A stretch of 64,000 nt of DNA, taken from the NCBI RefSeq assembly GCF_000247815.1, contig NC_021678.1, forward strand, positions 4,051,425 through 4,115,424, in the 5' to 3' direction. The notes under the pieces were generated by a model. That model searched no databases. It was not told the DNA's origin and was given only the letters and a program-made list of their open reading frames with translations. Position numbers and translations under genes: made by a program. Numbering within the stretch: position 1 is the first letter of the stretch; each line of letters begins with the position of its first letter. The stretch is from Ficedula albicollis. Its lineage: Eukaryota; Chordata; Aves; Passeriformes; Muscicapidae. Below, piece after piece: positions 11,390 through 24,251 of this stretch.

Positions 11390-12270
11390 GTCTCATCCCA
11401 TTTCTCACACACATCCAACAGTCCCCTCTCCCCAGAGATGCTCAGATTTGCAGGAGAATCTGCAGCCAGTGGAGGATTTGTTTCATCCCTCTGCCTGCTC
11501 GGGGTATTTACCAGTGAGAACAGTTGGAAGCTGTTATCATCTCCTACAAGGATTTCTACCTGGCTCAGCTTTGTGTCTCAGGAGCCCCTGACAATTCTGC
11601 CCATTTTAACTGCCCTCCCACCCCACTTGCCTGTCTCTCACACCTTTTTCCCTTTGATTCCCCTTCACTGTCATCTGTCCCTCCTGCTGCTTGTCCATCT
11701 CTCCTGAGCCAGGCTTTTCATCCCCCTCTGATGGGCAGCTCTGATGAGCTGCTTCACACTCCCCATCCAGACTTGGGACTGAGATCAGAAGCAGCTCAGG
11801 AGGAGGTGAGGAGGATCAAAACATGCATCTCCATCCTCCTAAATCCTTTACTTCAGCAGATTTAGAGGACTAAAATAACTTGTTTTCTGAGGTGGGGAGC
11901 TGTGTTGCTGTCAGTCCATCCCCTCCTCAACCAACAAAAGATACAACCAACCAAAAAAAGGCACACATTTTCTAGAAGATTTATTCTCTGATTCCACCTC
12001 TGAAAACTGTATCAGGTGTTCATTTTGGAGTAGTGGCTCTCTACCCAGGAATTATTAAACACCAGCTTGTCCCAGAGTTTTTATTTTGCTTGGCATGAGG
12101 AGACTGCACTGCTGGACTGAAACCACTCCCTCTAAGCTGGGCTTTAAGTGAGGAGGTAGATTTTTCCAAGAGCAAGCTGTGCTTTCTACCCACAGACTGA
12201 AAACACTCAAAACCTCTCAGCACTTGAATTTTGGCCCTTTTCCCCCAGTATTTCTGCATATGTAACAAAA
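11390..12270. other. Non-coding stretch
   Basis: No gene or repeat is recognised in this interval. Confidence 0.4.
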
Positions 12271-12314
12271 GGTTGGAGATGAGAGAAAGGTTCTTCCCCC
12301 AGAGGGTGCTGGGC
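12271..12314 (+). mobile_element. CR1 LINE short fragment cut by an LTR
   Basis: GGAGATGAGAGAAAGGTTC and CCCAGAGGGTGCTGGG are CR1 3' blocks. The expected continuation is replaced at 12315 by LTR-like sequence. Confidence 0.6.
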
Positions 12315-12600
12315 TGTCCTGGTTTGAAGGACAGGTGTCTGCCAATAAAGGGAGGAGCTTCTCTTTGAAATGGAGAATGGAAACCCCCTCCCTCCAAATC
12401 ATTATTATAGTTTTGAAATTAAGGGGCTCTCAGGCAAAGATATGGGAATTAGGAATAACAGTTCTTTACTAGGAAAATTAAAATAGAAATGCAGTATTAC
12501 AAAGAACAATCCCCAAGACACTGACGGAGTGAGAATACAACCTGACACCCTGTCATTCATTCTAGGAGCAGCTGTTTCCTCACAGAGTTTGGGGTTCTGC
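12315..12600 (+). mobile_element. Endogenous retrovirus LTR fragment (passerine type)
   Basis: It begins TGTCCTGGTTTGAAGGACAG and continues with AAATTAAGGGGCTCTCAGG and CAGTTCTTTACTAGG, which I recognise as a common songbird ERV LTR family. The far end is uncertain. No internal gag/pol/env coding region is recognised, so it is a solo or truncated LTR. Confidence 0.6.
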
Positions 12601-14180
12601 AAACAAAGTCCAGTTTTGAGAAGAATATTGAGGAAAAAAAACTATCTCCCCACCCTCCCCAGCTGAAATTTAACAGCTGCACCATGCTGGAAGTGAGCTC
12701 TGGACACTGGGAAGCAGCTCCCAGGAAGTTTCCCTCAGTCCCTTGGTTCCAGCAGGGACACCAGAGGGAAATGCACATGGCCAAACTTCCCAGTGAGATA
12801 ATGGGATTACATCAGCCCTTGATCAAGCTGCCTTTAATATTAATAAATAAGTAAAGAGTTCAATGATTTGGTAAGTTTTCAGTTATTTCATCTCCCTCCC
12901 CAGTGCCAGCCATTCCCAGTTCTCCCACTCTGGGCAGGGGACAATGTCCTGCTGTCACTTTTCCCACCCTTCCCTATACTCATATCCATTGGCATTTTTT
13001 CCCAAACCCTCACCTATTTGCATTTTTGCTGGAGATAACTTTAGAAGGAGGCACCTCCTCCCTCCTCTGCCTCTTACTTGGACATTGTTTTCCACAGGGG
13101 TGATGCAAAGACATAAAAAATTCGCTTGACAGGCCCATGTGGATCTCAGGACAAAACTCAGCAGCTCTAATCTCCTCTGCAAAGATGAAACAAGGCCCTA
13201 CAGGGGCCACACAATATTGTGTGTTCAGGGGCCTTTTTCTGTCTTGAGCACTCCTGAGCTCCAGCTTTATCTATTAGGATTTATCTTTTACCAATAAAAG
13301 CGTCAGCTGTGGGATAATTCAAGGGTTTAACCACAATCAATAGGATTTTCGTGTGGTTTTCTGCACTATTCCCTTCTAGGACAGGATCAGAATAAAAGTA
13401 AAATAGAGAGAGAGAGGAAGGCAAGCAGAAATTCAGCAGAATTTCCCCAGCTTCTGCACCAGATAAGCAGGGCACAAAAAGCAGGCATTATCCTGGAATT
13501 GGATTTAAATTAGATTCCTCAAATCGTTCAACAAGACATTGAAATGGTTATTTTCATTATTTCAGATGGAATGCTACTGGAAATTTTGGGTTCCTGATAC
13601 AATTCAAATTCAAATGCAGGGAGAGCTCACATATTTCCCTCGCTATGAATGTGCTCACTGAGGAGCAGCTGGCTTGGAAAAAGAGATAAGAGATTGGAGA
13701 GTTCCACCCCTTTGTCCCTGGAGTCACTGGGACAACAGTAGAAATACACCTACTTTTGCATTAATACACAGTTACAACATGTTGGAGATGAGGAAAAATC
13801 CTGAGGTTGCAACAAAGGATATTTTTGATGACTCGAGTTTTTTGGGAACTGTCTGGTGGCAAAACCTGGAAGCAATTGCTACGTCACCAGCTCACTCTTC
13901 TTCCAATGGCATGGAGCCATGAATTGGCTGTTGATTGCCTTCATTTACTGCCACATTTACAAACAATTATGGAGCAGCTGCCTCACTAAACCCTGGGCTT
14001 GTCTAAAACCAGACTGAAATATTGACTGTAGCATATTTGGAGTGAAAGAAGTCCTGCAAAAATCGGAAAATCTCTGTCAAATCCCTTAACAATCCTCTCT
14101 CAAATCCATGTGAAAAATTACAGGAAGATCTTGTGTGTTTTATATCTTCAGGCTGCTGTTACAGCAAAGTATTCCCATCA
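12601..14180. other. Non-coding stretch
   Basis: Unique DNA; no gene recognised. Short open frames have no recognisable protein features. Confidence 0.4.
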
Positions 14181-14182
14181 CA

Positions 14183-14415
14183 TTCCATGGAGTCATGGAT
14201 TGGTTTGGGTTGCAGGGACCTTAAAGCTCCAAAATTCCACTCCCTGCCATGGGCAGGGACACCTTCCACTGTCCCAGGCTGCTCCAAACCCCAAAATCCA
14301 GCCTGGCCTTGGGCACTGCCAAGGATCCAGGGGCAGCCACAGCTGCTCTGGGCACCCTGTGCCAGGGCCTGCCCATCCCCACAGGGAACAATTCCTTCCC
14401 AATATCCAATATCTA
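14183..14415 (-). mobile_element. CR1 LINE 3' fragment
   Basis: Reversed tail CATGGAGTCATGGATTGG followed by CTGCCATGGGCAGGGACACC and GATCCAGGGGCAGCCACAGC. Confidence 0.93.
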
Positions 14416-15465
14416 AATCTGCTCTCTTTCTACTACCTCTTTTTATTACTGCCTAGAGCTAAAGAGAGAAGTCAAGTTTACAGTCAAATTCCCAGACTGG
14501 TCTCTCAGGCTCAGGGAAGAGATCCAGAATCTCCCACGATACCACCACAGCTGATCAGTGACAGATAAATGTGAGGCTCTTTCAGCAGAACCAGGCCTGA
14601 GCTTTCATGAGAACTGATTTGTGCTGCTCTGAGGAGGAAGGCTCAGGAACATCCTCCCTGCCTTGGGAAGGGCAGCAGTGGGGTAGGAATGCAGGAGAGG
14701 ACTAAGGAGACACACTCCATTCTCTCCAGGGCTTCCACAGCCCTGGTGAAGAGCCAAGAGATTCCTTTCTTATTCACAAATTTCCTCCTCCCTCAGTAAT
14801 TCCCTGCAGTTGGGACATCTCACCTGCTTGGAGACAAGTGTTGGATGAAAGGCAGAAGGGATGGGATTGCTCCTGGCTGAACAACCCACTAATCCCAAAA
14901 CATGACATAACAAGCCCCTCATTCCCACTTCCCAGTTTCATCTTCCTCCTTTCCCCAGGGCATTTGTGGGGCTGAGATCCCCATCCCTGAAGCAGTCCAG
15001 CCTCTTCCATGGAGCTCATGGCTCATTTTCCCAACCACAGCAATTTCACAACTCAGTTTCCCTTTCCTAACCTTGCTCAAGCTTCTCCTTGTTTTTCATC
15101 CAAGACACACCTGGCGTGTGCCTCAGTTTTCCAGTTGAGAAATGATGGCCTGAAGGCCATCAAAATCACAGCTTGGGCTTTTTTCCTCCCAAGAGATTAA
15201 TTCACTCTCCCATAAATCTCAATATTAAGTAAGGTCAGCAATTATTTGTCCATTTTCATAAGCCTTTGCCTGAATCATCTGTACCCATGCACATGCCCAG
15301 GGCCAGGCAGGAAGAGTTTCCAGCACGCTGCTGAAAGGTATTTTAATAAAAGCTTCTAAAGTGCTTTATTTTTCAATAAACACTGTTAATCAATTAATGA
15401 TGTTTGGTTATTGGAAAGAAATATGACAGTGAGCTTGTTCTTGGATATTTATCAATGCACTGGAA

Positions 15466-15645
15466 GATCATGGAATACCAACATAGTTTGGGTTGGAAAA
15501 GACCTTCAAGCTCATCTTGTTCCACCTCTGCCATAGGCAGAGACACCAGGACATCCTGGGGTAGTGGAAGGTGGCAGGGGGCAGGAACTGAAGGAGCTTG
15601 AAGTTGCTTTCCATCCCAAACCATTCCCTATTCCATGATTCTACA
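15466..15645. mobile_element. Two CR1 3' ends facing each other (inverted pair)
   Basis: 15466-15545 is a minus-strand CR1 3' end (GGTTGGAAAAGACCTTCAAG). 15560-15645 is a plus-strand CR1 3' end (TAGTGGAAGGTGGCAGGGG, tail TTCCATGATTCTA). The two share CR1 3' sequence in opposite orientation and can fold back. Confidence 0.75.
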
Positions 15646-16429
15646 CCCAAGGAATTACTCAGATACCATCGGAATTGGCACAACAAAAAAACCCTCTCAG
15701 AGAGGAGAAAGAGATTTTATGTGACCCTGTTTGAAATAAAAATTATAATAACCTGTCTCCAGCTCAAACAGTTTTTTTTTCTAATTTCTTTTTTAAAAAT
15801 GTGATAAAAGCAGCCCTTTTCTATCATTCCTGAGCAGAACAGATCAACTTTCAGCTGGAAAAGGTGGTGTTCTACCAGGTATTTTTGTATCTATGAGGTC
15901 TCATCCAGAGTGCAGGATCCTGTATTGCACGACACATTCCCTGGAGGTAACAACCTGCTGGAGTGAGTCCAGAGAGCAGTTCCACCTGGAATAACCTGAT
16001 TGATCCATTCCAGGTCACTTGGAGAAGAGCTGGACAGAGGATTCACATGATAACCACCCTCAAAATAATAAAAACCACCAGGAACCAGATCCCTCATTCT
16101 GCAGGAGCAGGATAAGGAATAACAGGGAGTTTTTAATAAAGAAGTGAATACTGGGAGAGGTCCAGGAAAGTCTCCAGCCCTCTGCAACTCAGATGTTGCA
16201 AAAATTTCACCCACCTACGACTCGGAGAAGATTATTCTTTGATTCTCCAGCCCACCGTGACTCACCTGTTTAACCTTCCTTTACCTCTTGGAAAGCAGGG
16301 CCATGGGAGCAGATGTTTCTGATGAATCAGTGATCCTTCAAGCACAGGCCTGTAAAGGAAGAGGGAAGGATGAACAGCTCAGCCTGCCCTGGGAGCAGCC
16401 AGCTCAGAGCTTCACCCGCCAGCAGATCA

Positions 16430-16860
16430 GAGAATCGTGGAATATCCTGAGCTGGGAGAGATCCACAAGGATCACCCTGCACAGACACCCCAACAAGCCC
16501 ACCCTGTGCATTCCTGGGAGTGGTGAAGAACCTTGCCCTGATCCCCAGCTCGACCCTGCCCTGGCACAGCTCCAGCCCTTCCCTGGGTCCTGTCCCTGTC
16601 ACAGGGAGAAGTTTGGAGCTGCAGCCCCTGGTGAGCTCTGCCCTCAACCTTGCCCTGATCCCCAGCTCGACCCTGCCCTGGCACAGCTCCAGCCCTTCCC
16701 TGGGTCCTGTCCCTGTCACAGGGAGAAGTTTGGAGCTGCAGCCCCTGGTGAGCTCTGCCCTCAATCTCCTCCAGTGAACACTCCCAGTGCCCTCAGCCAC
16801 TCCTTGCATGGCCCTTCCAGACCCTTCCCCGCCCCTGTGTCCCTCCTTTAGACCCTCTCC
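16430..16860 (-). mobile_element. CR1-like fragment with an internal tandem duplication
   Basis: Reversed tail AGAGAATCGTGGAATATCC followed by CTGCACAGACACCCCAACAA. An internal 117-bp unit is duplicated (see 16529-16762). Assigned to CR1 by its tail and overall pattern. Confidence 0.65.
16529..16762. repeat. Tandem duplication, 117-bp unit
   Basis: Copies 16529-16645 and 16646-16762 appear identical, beginning AACCTTGCCCTGATCCCC and ending GTGAGCTCTGCCCTC. Confidence 0.95.
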
Positions 16861-16869
16861 AATGGATTT

Positions 16870-17960
16870 GGATCATTTTAAAACCCTCTGTTCTCCTCCC
16901 CATCCTGCCTTGCTAAAGCCACCTTCCCTAGGGATGATTTCCTCAGGCCAAGAACTCCAAAGGTTGTCTCTGAGGGGCAGCAAAAGCCAGGTGTGCTGGG
17001 GAGAGAAGCACAGGTGTAAAGAGGAGTGCGGAGGTGACATTCCCATGGGATTAACCATTACTTCCTCCTCCCCAGGCAGGCTGCAGAGAGCAGTGCCTCC
17101 AAAAGATGATTCCCAAGGTGTTTTCCCAAGCTGCTCACGCCCTTCCAATCACACAGCTCCATCCAGTGAAGGGCTGAATCACCCACGGATTTAATATCTT
17201 ACCACATCCCAATTGCGGGAAGACATTCTGCCGGAATTTGGCTGGGATTTGCGGAATGATACCAGAATCAAGGTGCTGATAATTCCCTCAGGGACACTTT
17301 GTGGCATTGGGGCAGACTCTCTCTTTTGTCAAGGCAAAATGGAAAGCCAGAATTCAAAGCAGTGGGTTTAGAAATGCATCCTCAGCCAGGAAAAAGCCAG
17401 GGGAAGAAAACAGGCCTCAGGAAATAAAAATATATTTAAGAAAATTAGTTTTGAGTATTTGCAAGGGGAGATAGTTCAAACCGTGCCCGTTTAAAATAGT
17501 GAGAAAGTGCAGCTAAATCTTTTGGAATGCTAACAGCCCTTTTGCATTTCATCTGGCAGGTCCCAGGTGGGTTGCAGGCTAATTACCTCAACACGCACCT
17601 GCTCACAGCTGGAGAACAGCTGTGCAGGTCTGGAAGACTCAGAGTTTAGGACACCTGACCCTTTAAGTGTACCAAACCCTGTAGTCCAAGAAATGCTGGA
17701 TAGGAAACGACCAATGAATTCTGGGATTAGATAGAATTTAAAAGCTGCTTCCTGAATTGCAGCAAGGAGCTCATTGCCTTAAACCTACAAAGCCTTTCTT
17801 AATTCTGCAGTGCAGAGCAGCAGCTGGATTTTGTAGCTTGAAACACCCCCCTCTTCCCTTTTCCTTTTCCCTTCCTCCAGTACCTACTTCTAACTCATGG
17901 ATTGTGTTTAAGTGATTGTCATACCCTGTCTGCAAAACAATGAAGTGCTGTCTGGTTTTC
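16870..17960. other. Non-coding stretch
   Basis: No gene or repeat recognised; 17170-17560 is AT-rich and repeat-free. Confidence 0.4.
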
Positions 17961-17964
17961 CATT

Positions 17965-18435
17965 GAATCACGGAATCCCAGAGTCACTGAGGCTGGAAAA
18001 GCCCTCCCAGCCCATGGAGCCCAAGCTGTGCCCGGTGCCCACCTTGTCCCCAGCCCAGAGCACTGAGTGCCACCTCCAGCCCTTCCTTGGACACCTCCAG
18101 GGATGGGCACTCCAAACCTCCCTGGGCAGCCCCTGCCAAGGCCTGAGCACCCTTTCCATGCAGAAATTCCTCCTGCTCTCCAACCTGAGCCTCCCCTGGC
18201 ACAGCTTGAGGCCGTTTCCCCTTGTCCTGTCCCTGTTCCCTGCAGCAGAGCCCGACCCCCCCTGGCTGTCCCCTCCTGTCAGGGAGTTGTGCAGAGCCAC
18301 AAGGTCCCCCCTGAGCCTCCTTTTCTCCAGGCTGAGCCCCTTTCCCAGCTCCCTCAGCCTCTCCTGGGGCTCCAGCCCCTTCCCCAGCTCCGTTCCCTTC
18401 CCTGGACACGCTCCAGCCCCTCAGTGTCCTATAGT
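17965..18435 (-). mobile_element. CR1 LINE fragment, GGCTGGAAAAGCCC subtype (about 470 bp)
   Basis: Reversed tail GAATCACGGAATCCCAGAG, then the same blocks as 4665-4860, extended upstream through CAGGCTGAGCCCCTTTCCC and CTCCAGCCCCTCAGTGTCC. Confidence 0.9.
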
Positions 18436-19954
18436 GGGAATCCCAGAATAGTGCAGAGGTGGCCTCCTGCCTGGCAGATGTGGCCACATCTGGCCTTCAT
18501 CTGTGTCCTCTGGATCAGACTGAGGGCTCTCACCTGTTGTGTGTCCTGACCTCCAGGCTTACAGTGTCCTCTCAGGGTTTGATATTTATCTGATACCCAT
18601 CCCTACCAGAGTGGTTTGGGAGAATCCCAGGGGATCTCAGAGCCATCCCACCGGCTCTGTGGGGAGGGGCAGGAATCTGTGCATTCCCGCAGATCTGGGA
18701 GCCAGGATGGAGCTGCCATTACCTTCAGTCACAAGCGGTTGTGCAAAGCCAGATTTTAGGCACCAACAGAAATAAATCCCGGGCAAAGCTGGAGAACGGG
18801 GAGATCAGGAGTGTGCAGGCTGTTGAATGAGCATGGAAATGCAGCCATGGGGATATTGGTCAGCAGGGTAAATTGCTTTTGGCAGCTGCCAGCCCACTTG
18901 TTTTGCTGCTCCCATTTTACACCACCAGCTCGATCACCTCTGTCAGCCCCTACAGAAACACCCCAATTTTCTCCTCCTGGACTTCGTCTCTTTTCCTTGT
19001 CTCCCACACTTTGCCAAACAACAGGAATAAATTATTCCATGGGATCTTCATGCTCATCTTTGGACATGACAGCAACAAACACGCTTTCTCACAGTCCTAG
19101 TGATGCACACAGATAAACTTGAATTACTGCTGAACAAAAAGCCTTATCTGGGGAGCTGCAGCGCCTCTGGAAATCAGGAACCGATCAGCAGCAGTGGTTC
19201 AAGTTCCTTGTTTTCCTAGGAGCATTAACATTTAGGTCTTCCTGCCTGAAACATTTGGAAACCCTCGTTAAAAATGTTGTTGGACAAGCCAGGCTCCGCA
19301 ATGTCTGTTTGGAAATCCAGCCCTTACAGCACAGGAAAAACCACACATGGGGCAGAAAGGATAAAATCGACTTCAAAAGGAGCAACTGAGGGTTTCAGCA
19401 CCAGCCTGATCCCCAAGTGGATCAAGCAAATACAGGATACACCATGATTGTGCTGGAAAAAACAAGGAGCAAGGCATGGCACTGATTAACAGCTCTGAAG
19501 AGGCAGCACAGGGAATTTGTGCTAAGTTTGTGCAGCTTGAGCATAGGTGAGGGGTGGTTAGAGGATGTGCCAGATTGCAGGGCTTGGCAGGACGCTCCAG
19601 GAGGTCAGCCCACTTCCTAATGACCCCCATTCAGAGCAGCAAGGCTTTTTATGCCTCAAAATCCCCTTGCAGAGCTGATTTCTCACCATGACACATCACT
19701 CAGCATTGAAGTGATGATTTGTACAAAACTGGATCAAGAAACCATGGAGATTTTGCCCTGGCAGCTGGGGAAAGTGAACACACACCTCTGACTCCTGTTG
19801 GAACCACAAACTCTGCAGTTGCTGTTGAAATCTACAGCTCAGCTGATGAGCAGGAAGGGGCAAGACCAGATCTGAGATTTATATATTCCAGAGGGTCATA
19901 AGAACATCAGAATGAGCAGTTTCCTTGTCAGGAACAGACCTGCAGCCTTCAGGG

Positions 19955-20140
19955 ACTGCTGCTTGTGCCACCCCTGCCACGGGCAGGGACACCTTCCACT
20001 GTCCCAGGCTGCTGCAAGCCCTGTCCAGCCTGGCCTTGGGCACTGCCAGGGATCCAGGGGCAGCCACAGCTGCTCTGGGCACCCTCTGGGGGAAGAACCT
20101 TTTCCTGATCTCCAGCCTGAACCTCCCTGACACAGCTCTA
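19955..20140 (-). mobile_element. CR1 LINE fragment
   Basis: CCCTGCCACGGGCAGGGACA through GATCCAGGGGCAGCCACAGC to CCTGATCTCCAGCCTGAACC. The 3' tail itself is missing. Confidence 0.88.
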
Positions 20141-20571
20141 CATCCTTTTGTAGTTTGCCAAGTTTCTCCATTGAGAAGATTTTAGATCGTAGAACTGGCA
20201 TATGAATCCCAGATAATTCCCGAGTCCTGGTTTCATCCTCAGCTGTCTCAGCTGATTGCATTCACCTGGTATTCCTCTATTTGGAAATACAGGGTTGTTT
20301 TTTTTTCTAAAGGAATTGGAAAGATGAAGCCAGCCCTCTGGAGAGCCAGGGGGATTTGTGAGACCTGTGGGCAAACCTTGGTTCCTATTTATCCTCCCTG
20401 CACAGGGCATCTCTGTCTTGGGGGACCACTGACCTGCATAATGCCTACAGAATTAGATGGAAATCAAGAAAGAGAATTTAATTTAAAACAGATCCCATTT
20501 AAAAGTAATTCAGTGGCAAACCAAGCCATGTAAGAAGAATTACTTTGCAAATAGGTGACAGTAATTAATTG

Positions 20572-20622
20572 TCAGACTTGATCATCTTAAGGCCTTTTCC
20601 CACCTAAACAATTCTATGATCC
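20572..20622 (+). mobile_element. CR1 LINE 3' tail remnant
   Basis: GACTTGATCATCTTAAGGCC followed by an AACAATTCTATGATCCC tail. Confidence 0.6.
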
Positions 20623-20624
20623 CT

Positions 20625-21585
20625 TCCTGGAAAAGCCTTGTTGTTAAGAGCTCTTTGATGTTCTAAACACATCCTACATTAAGATATTAAGATTTTACAA
20701 AGAAAATGTAGAAGTTGGAGAGAAAATAGACTCTTGTTTGGAACAGGACCTACACAAACCTTAGGAAAAATAAGGAGGTGCTAATGGCTGTATTTTATCA
20801 AAGTTAGACTGATAATTAAATAATAAAGTGGCTTTTTCATAATAAGTATTGACTTCACTGGCCTGTAGTCACCTACATGTCTGTTTTGAGGCTGACCACT
20901 CATCTTCTGCCATAAAGTTATTTTTATTGAGTTCATTAAAATGGGTATTATTTTTCTTGCCAGCTAAAGCTGTTGAAACTTACTGCTGGCTTGGATCAAG
21001 CTGCGATTTTAGCTTCCCATTTTATAAAAACTGGACTGCAGCAGTCAGAACTCCTCACTGCTTTCTTTACATGGCAGGGCAGCAAATTCCTTCATCCCAG
21101 AACTGACTGTCAAGATCAAATTTAATCTCAGGAGAAGTAAAGGACACAACTCTAGTCTGGCAACAGAACAGACCTCTTCTTCCATGTTTTGCTTTTTCCC
21201 CTGCGCTCCTTCAGCACTACAGTTTCCTGTAAGGACAGGAATTAATCTCCAAATATATTGTCTTCACTGATAATCTTGTAAAAAGTTTCTGCAGTTGGTT
21301 TGCAAACAGAACAATTATAATTTTTTAAAATTAAGATATCCAACTGTCACAAGTCCAGCCTGTAATTAGGTCCTTTGTAGAAGTTCTTAATTTTTTTTTT
21401 CTGTAGGCTTCTTGTCAGGGGTTTCCTAAATTTGCCATTCTACCTGTGACTGATGTATAAAAGACAAACATTTTATAGGAATATTCTGGAATTACAAAGC
21501 AAGGAATATGTCACTAATTCACCCTTAAGGCACAATCACCTGCATGTGGGGAAAGCACAATTGGTGCTTTTAGGGTCCTTTAGGA
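20625..21585. other. Non-coding AT-rich stretch
   Basis: No gene or repeat recognised. Confidence 0.4.
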
Positions 21586-21738
21586 TCCATGGAAGTGAGG
21601 GCAGCCTGAGCCCAGTGATGGTCCTGCAGCCTTCCAGCTGGGAATGAGCTGGGGTCCCCAGCACAGGAAGGACATGGAGCTGTTGGAATGAGTCCAGGGG
21701 AGGGAGGCCATGGAGATGACAAGGAAAGGCTGGCAGAG

Positions 21739-22064
21739 CTGGGATTGTTCAGCCTGGAAATGAAAAATTCTGGGGTGACCTAACAATGCTTTCCAGTGCC
21801 TGTAGGGGCTGACAAGAAACATGGAGAGAGATTTTGGGCAAGGGGTGGAGGGACAGGACACAGGGAATGGCTTCCCACTGCCAGAGGGCAGGGTCAGATG
21901 GCTGGGATTGTTCAGCCTGGAGATGAAAAGTTCTGGGGTGACCTAACAGTGCTTTCCAGTGCCTGTAGGGGCTGACAAGAAACATGGAGAGAGATTTTGG
22001 GCAAGGGGTGGAGGGACAGGACACAGGGAATGGCTTCCCACTGCCAGAGGGCAGGGTCAGATGG
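21739..22064. repeat. Tandem duplication, 163-bp unit, inside CR1
   Basis: Each copy begins CTGGGATTGTTCAGCCTGG and ends GGGCAGGGTCAGATGG. Few mismatches are seen (for example AAATGAAAAA / GATGAAAAG). Confidence 0.95.
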
Positions 22065-22067
22065 GAT

Positions 22068-22167
<100 letters not shown>

Positions 22168-22570
22168 TGGATCCCTGGCAGTGTCCAAGGCCAGGCTGGA
22201 TGGGGCTTGGAGCAGCCTGGGACAGTGGAAGGTGTCCCTGCCCTGGTACAGAGTGGAATTTTGGAGCTTTAAGATCCCTTCCAACCCAACCCATTCCATA
22301 ATTCTGTGATTCCAGAGCTATTTCTGCCACATCTCAGTTTTCACACAACCATGGAATGCCCTGCCTTGGAAGGGACCAACAAGAATTCCAGCTCCTGCCC
22401 CTGCACAGGACCACCCCAAACTTCGGTGCTTCCCTAAACCCTTGCAGTCCTTCCCCAACCCTGCCAGCCAAGCAGTACCTGTTCCAAACCCTCACTCCAC
22501 ACTCCTGCAGCATCCCACATTCCCAGTTCTCCCAATCCCTGGGCCGTGCCCACAGCACTGGGACAGCTCC

Positions 22571-22638
22571 AAGACTGACTTGTTTCAAAATGTTCCTGGA
22601 ATTCAAGACTGATTTGTTTCAAAATGTTCCTGGAATTT
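22571..22638. repeat. Tandem duplication, 34-bp unit
   Basis: Two copies beginning AAGACTGACTTG / AAGACTGATTTG and ending TTCCTGGAATT(T)C. Confidence 0.93.
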
Positions 22639-22639
22639 C

Positions 22640-23889
22640 TATCTTGCTATTCCACATGTTGGCTGCACCCCCAAACTGCAACCAGCCCTCCTAAAAGCAG
22701 GTTTGTGGCTGTCCACAGCTCTTGTTCCCATTCCCAAATCCAGCTTGGATGCCTCTATTCTGAATGCAGCCATATTCAAGACACAGGATTTGGGGTGAGA
22801 AAGGGGAAATTTGTCACAGGTCAGAGTGGGGATTGAGACCAGGCCACTCCTCAGCATAGAACAGCTGCTTTGGGGACTTCAGGCACACATGGGCTGCTGT
22901 TATCCCCAGTGGGACTTTTTGGAAGTGGAGGCTCATTAACATCAGGGCAGGCTGCAGCATCTGGCCACAAGAACATCAATTAGTTGCCTACCAAGTTATC
23001 CAGCAGCAAGCAAAGGCAGACTTCCAGCACTCAGACCAAATGGGTTTGTAAAAGAAATAGGCTACAAGTTCAGGCAGTGGGTGCCAAGTCAACTCTGTGT
23101 TCACCAGGTTTGCTACAAGAAACGGAGGAAGTGGAGGTTTGGCTTTCTAACAAAGGAACATCCTTTGGGACCTAAAGAAAGAAAAAAAACATTTCCTGTC
23201 TGCCACTTCAACTCGGGATGCAGAGCGGGTCTGGAGAAATGTTTATTCCCCCAGAAAAACTGACACTGCTGTACTTACCCTTCCTTGAATCATTGCATCT
23301 TTCTGCATCCAATTTCCATCGTCTCTGCCTGTGGACAGCTCTGTCGAAGCTGCTGCAATTGGAAACAATTCAAAAGGAAACACAGAGGGGTTCCATGGAA
23401 GTGGTGCTGTCAGTCGAAAGCATTCCAGCAGCTGGGAGCACCTTGGAAATGTTCCCAAGCCTTGGGAGTTAGAGGCACCCAGAGGTGATTTTTAAAAACA
23501 GGGGAACTACCCAAGGCAAAGAAGGGCTCTGCAGCAAAGAAATGGGCTGAACCTACTCCCAGTGAATTCCAGGACTTGATTAGTTCCTCTTCACTTCCAT
23601 TAGAATAATGGAAACTCATCCCTGGAAGAAATCCACAGCCAAAGCCTTGACTCCAGACACGTTGTTGACACAACTGCCACGATTTAGGTGCTGAGCCCAA
23701 TGCACTTCACCCTTGCCTGTTCTCCTCTTGCTGGCACTGGGATTTTTAGAGAAAGCAGAAAGCTATCCCAAAGGGAGAAAAAAAAGTGGGATTTTTGGCA
23801 CTGGCTTGAAAGATAGAAAGATAGATCAGCCCCAAACATTGAAATGCCCCAGAGAGGTAGCCACAGTTTAAAATCTCTTAATTGCTAAG
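22640..23889. other. Non-coding stretch
   Basis: No gene recognised; unique DNA up to the (CAT)n array. Confidence 0.4.
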
Positions 23890-24047
<158 letters not shown>

Positions 24048-24251
24048 TTCACTGGCATGCATCAGCTTTTCCACAGGATGCTGTGTCCCTACCAAGGCTC
24101 CACAGGACATTCCCATGTCCAGGGCTTGGGAAAGGTGGATGACCAAGAGGATCACCTGCCCCTCTGCCCAGCTGTTCAACATCTGCTGCCCAGGTGCTGC
24201 AGAAACAGCAAGCCCAGGACCCTCGGGATGCAGCAGCTTGGGATGGGAGCA

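Noticed and set aside
10635..11591. Several frames of 100-259 codons
   Set aside because: They lie in a CR1 3' fragment; the same peptide motifs recur at every CR1 in the window.
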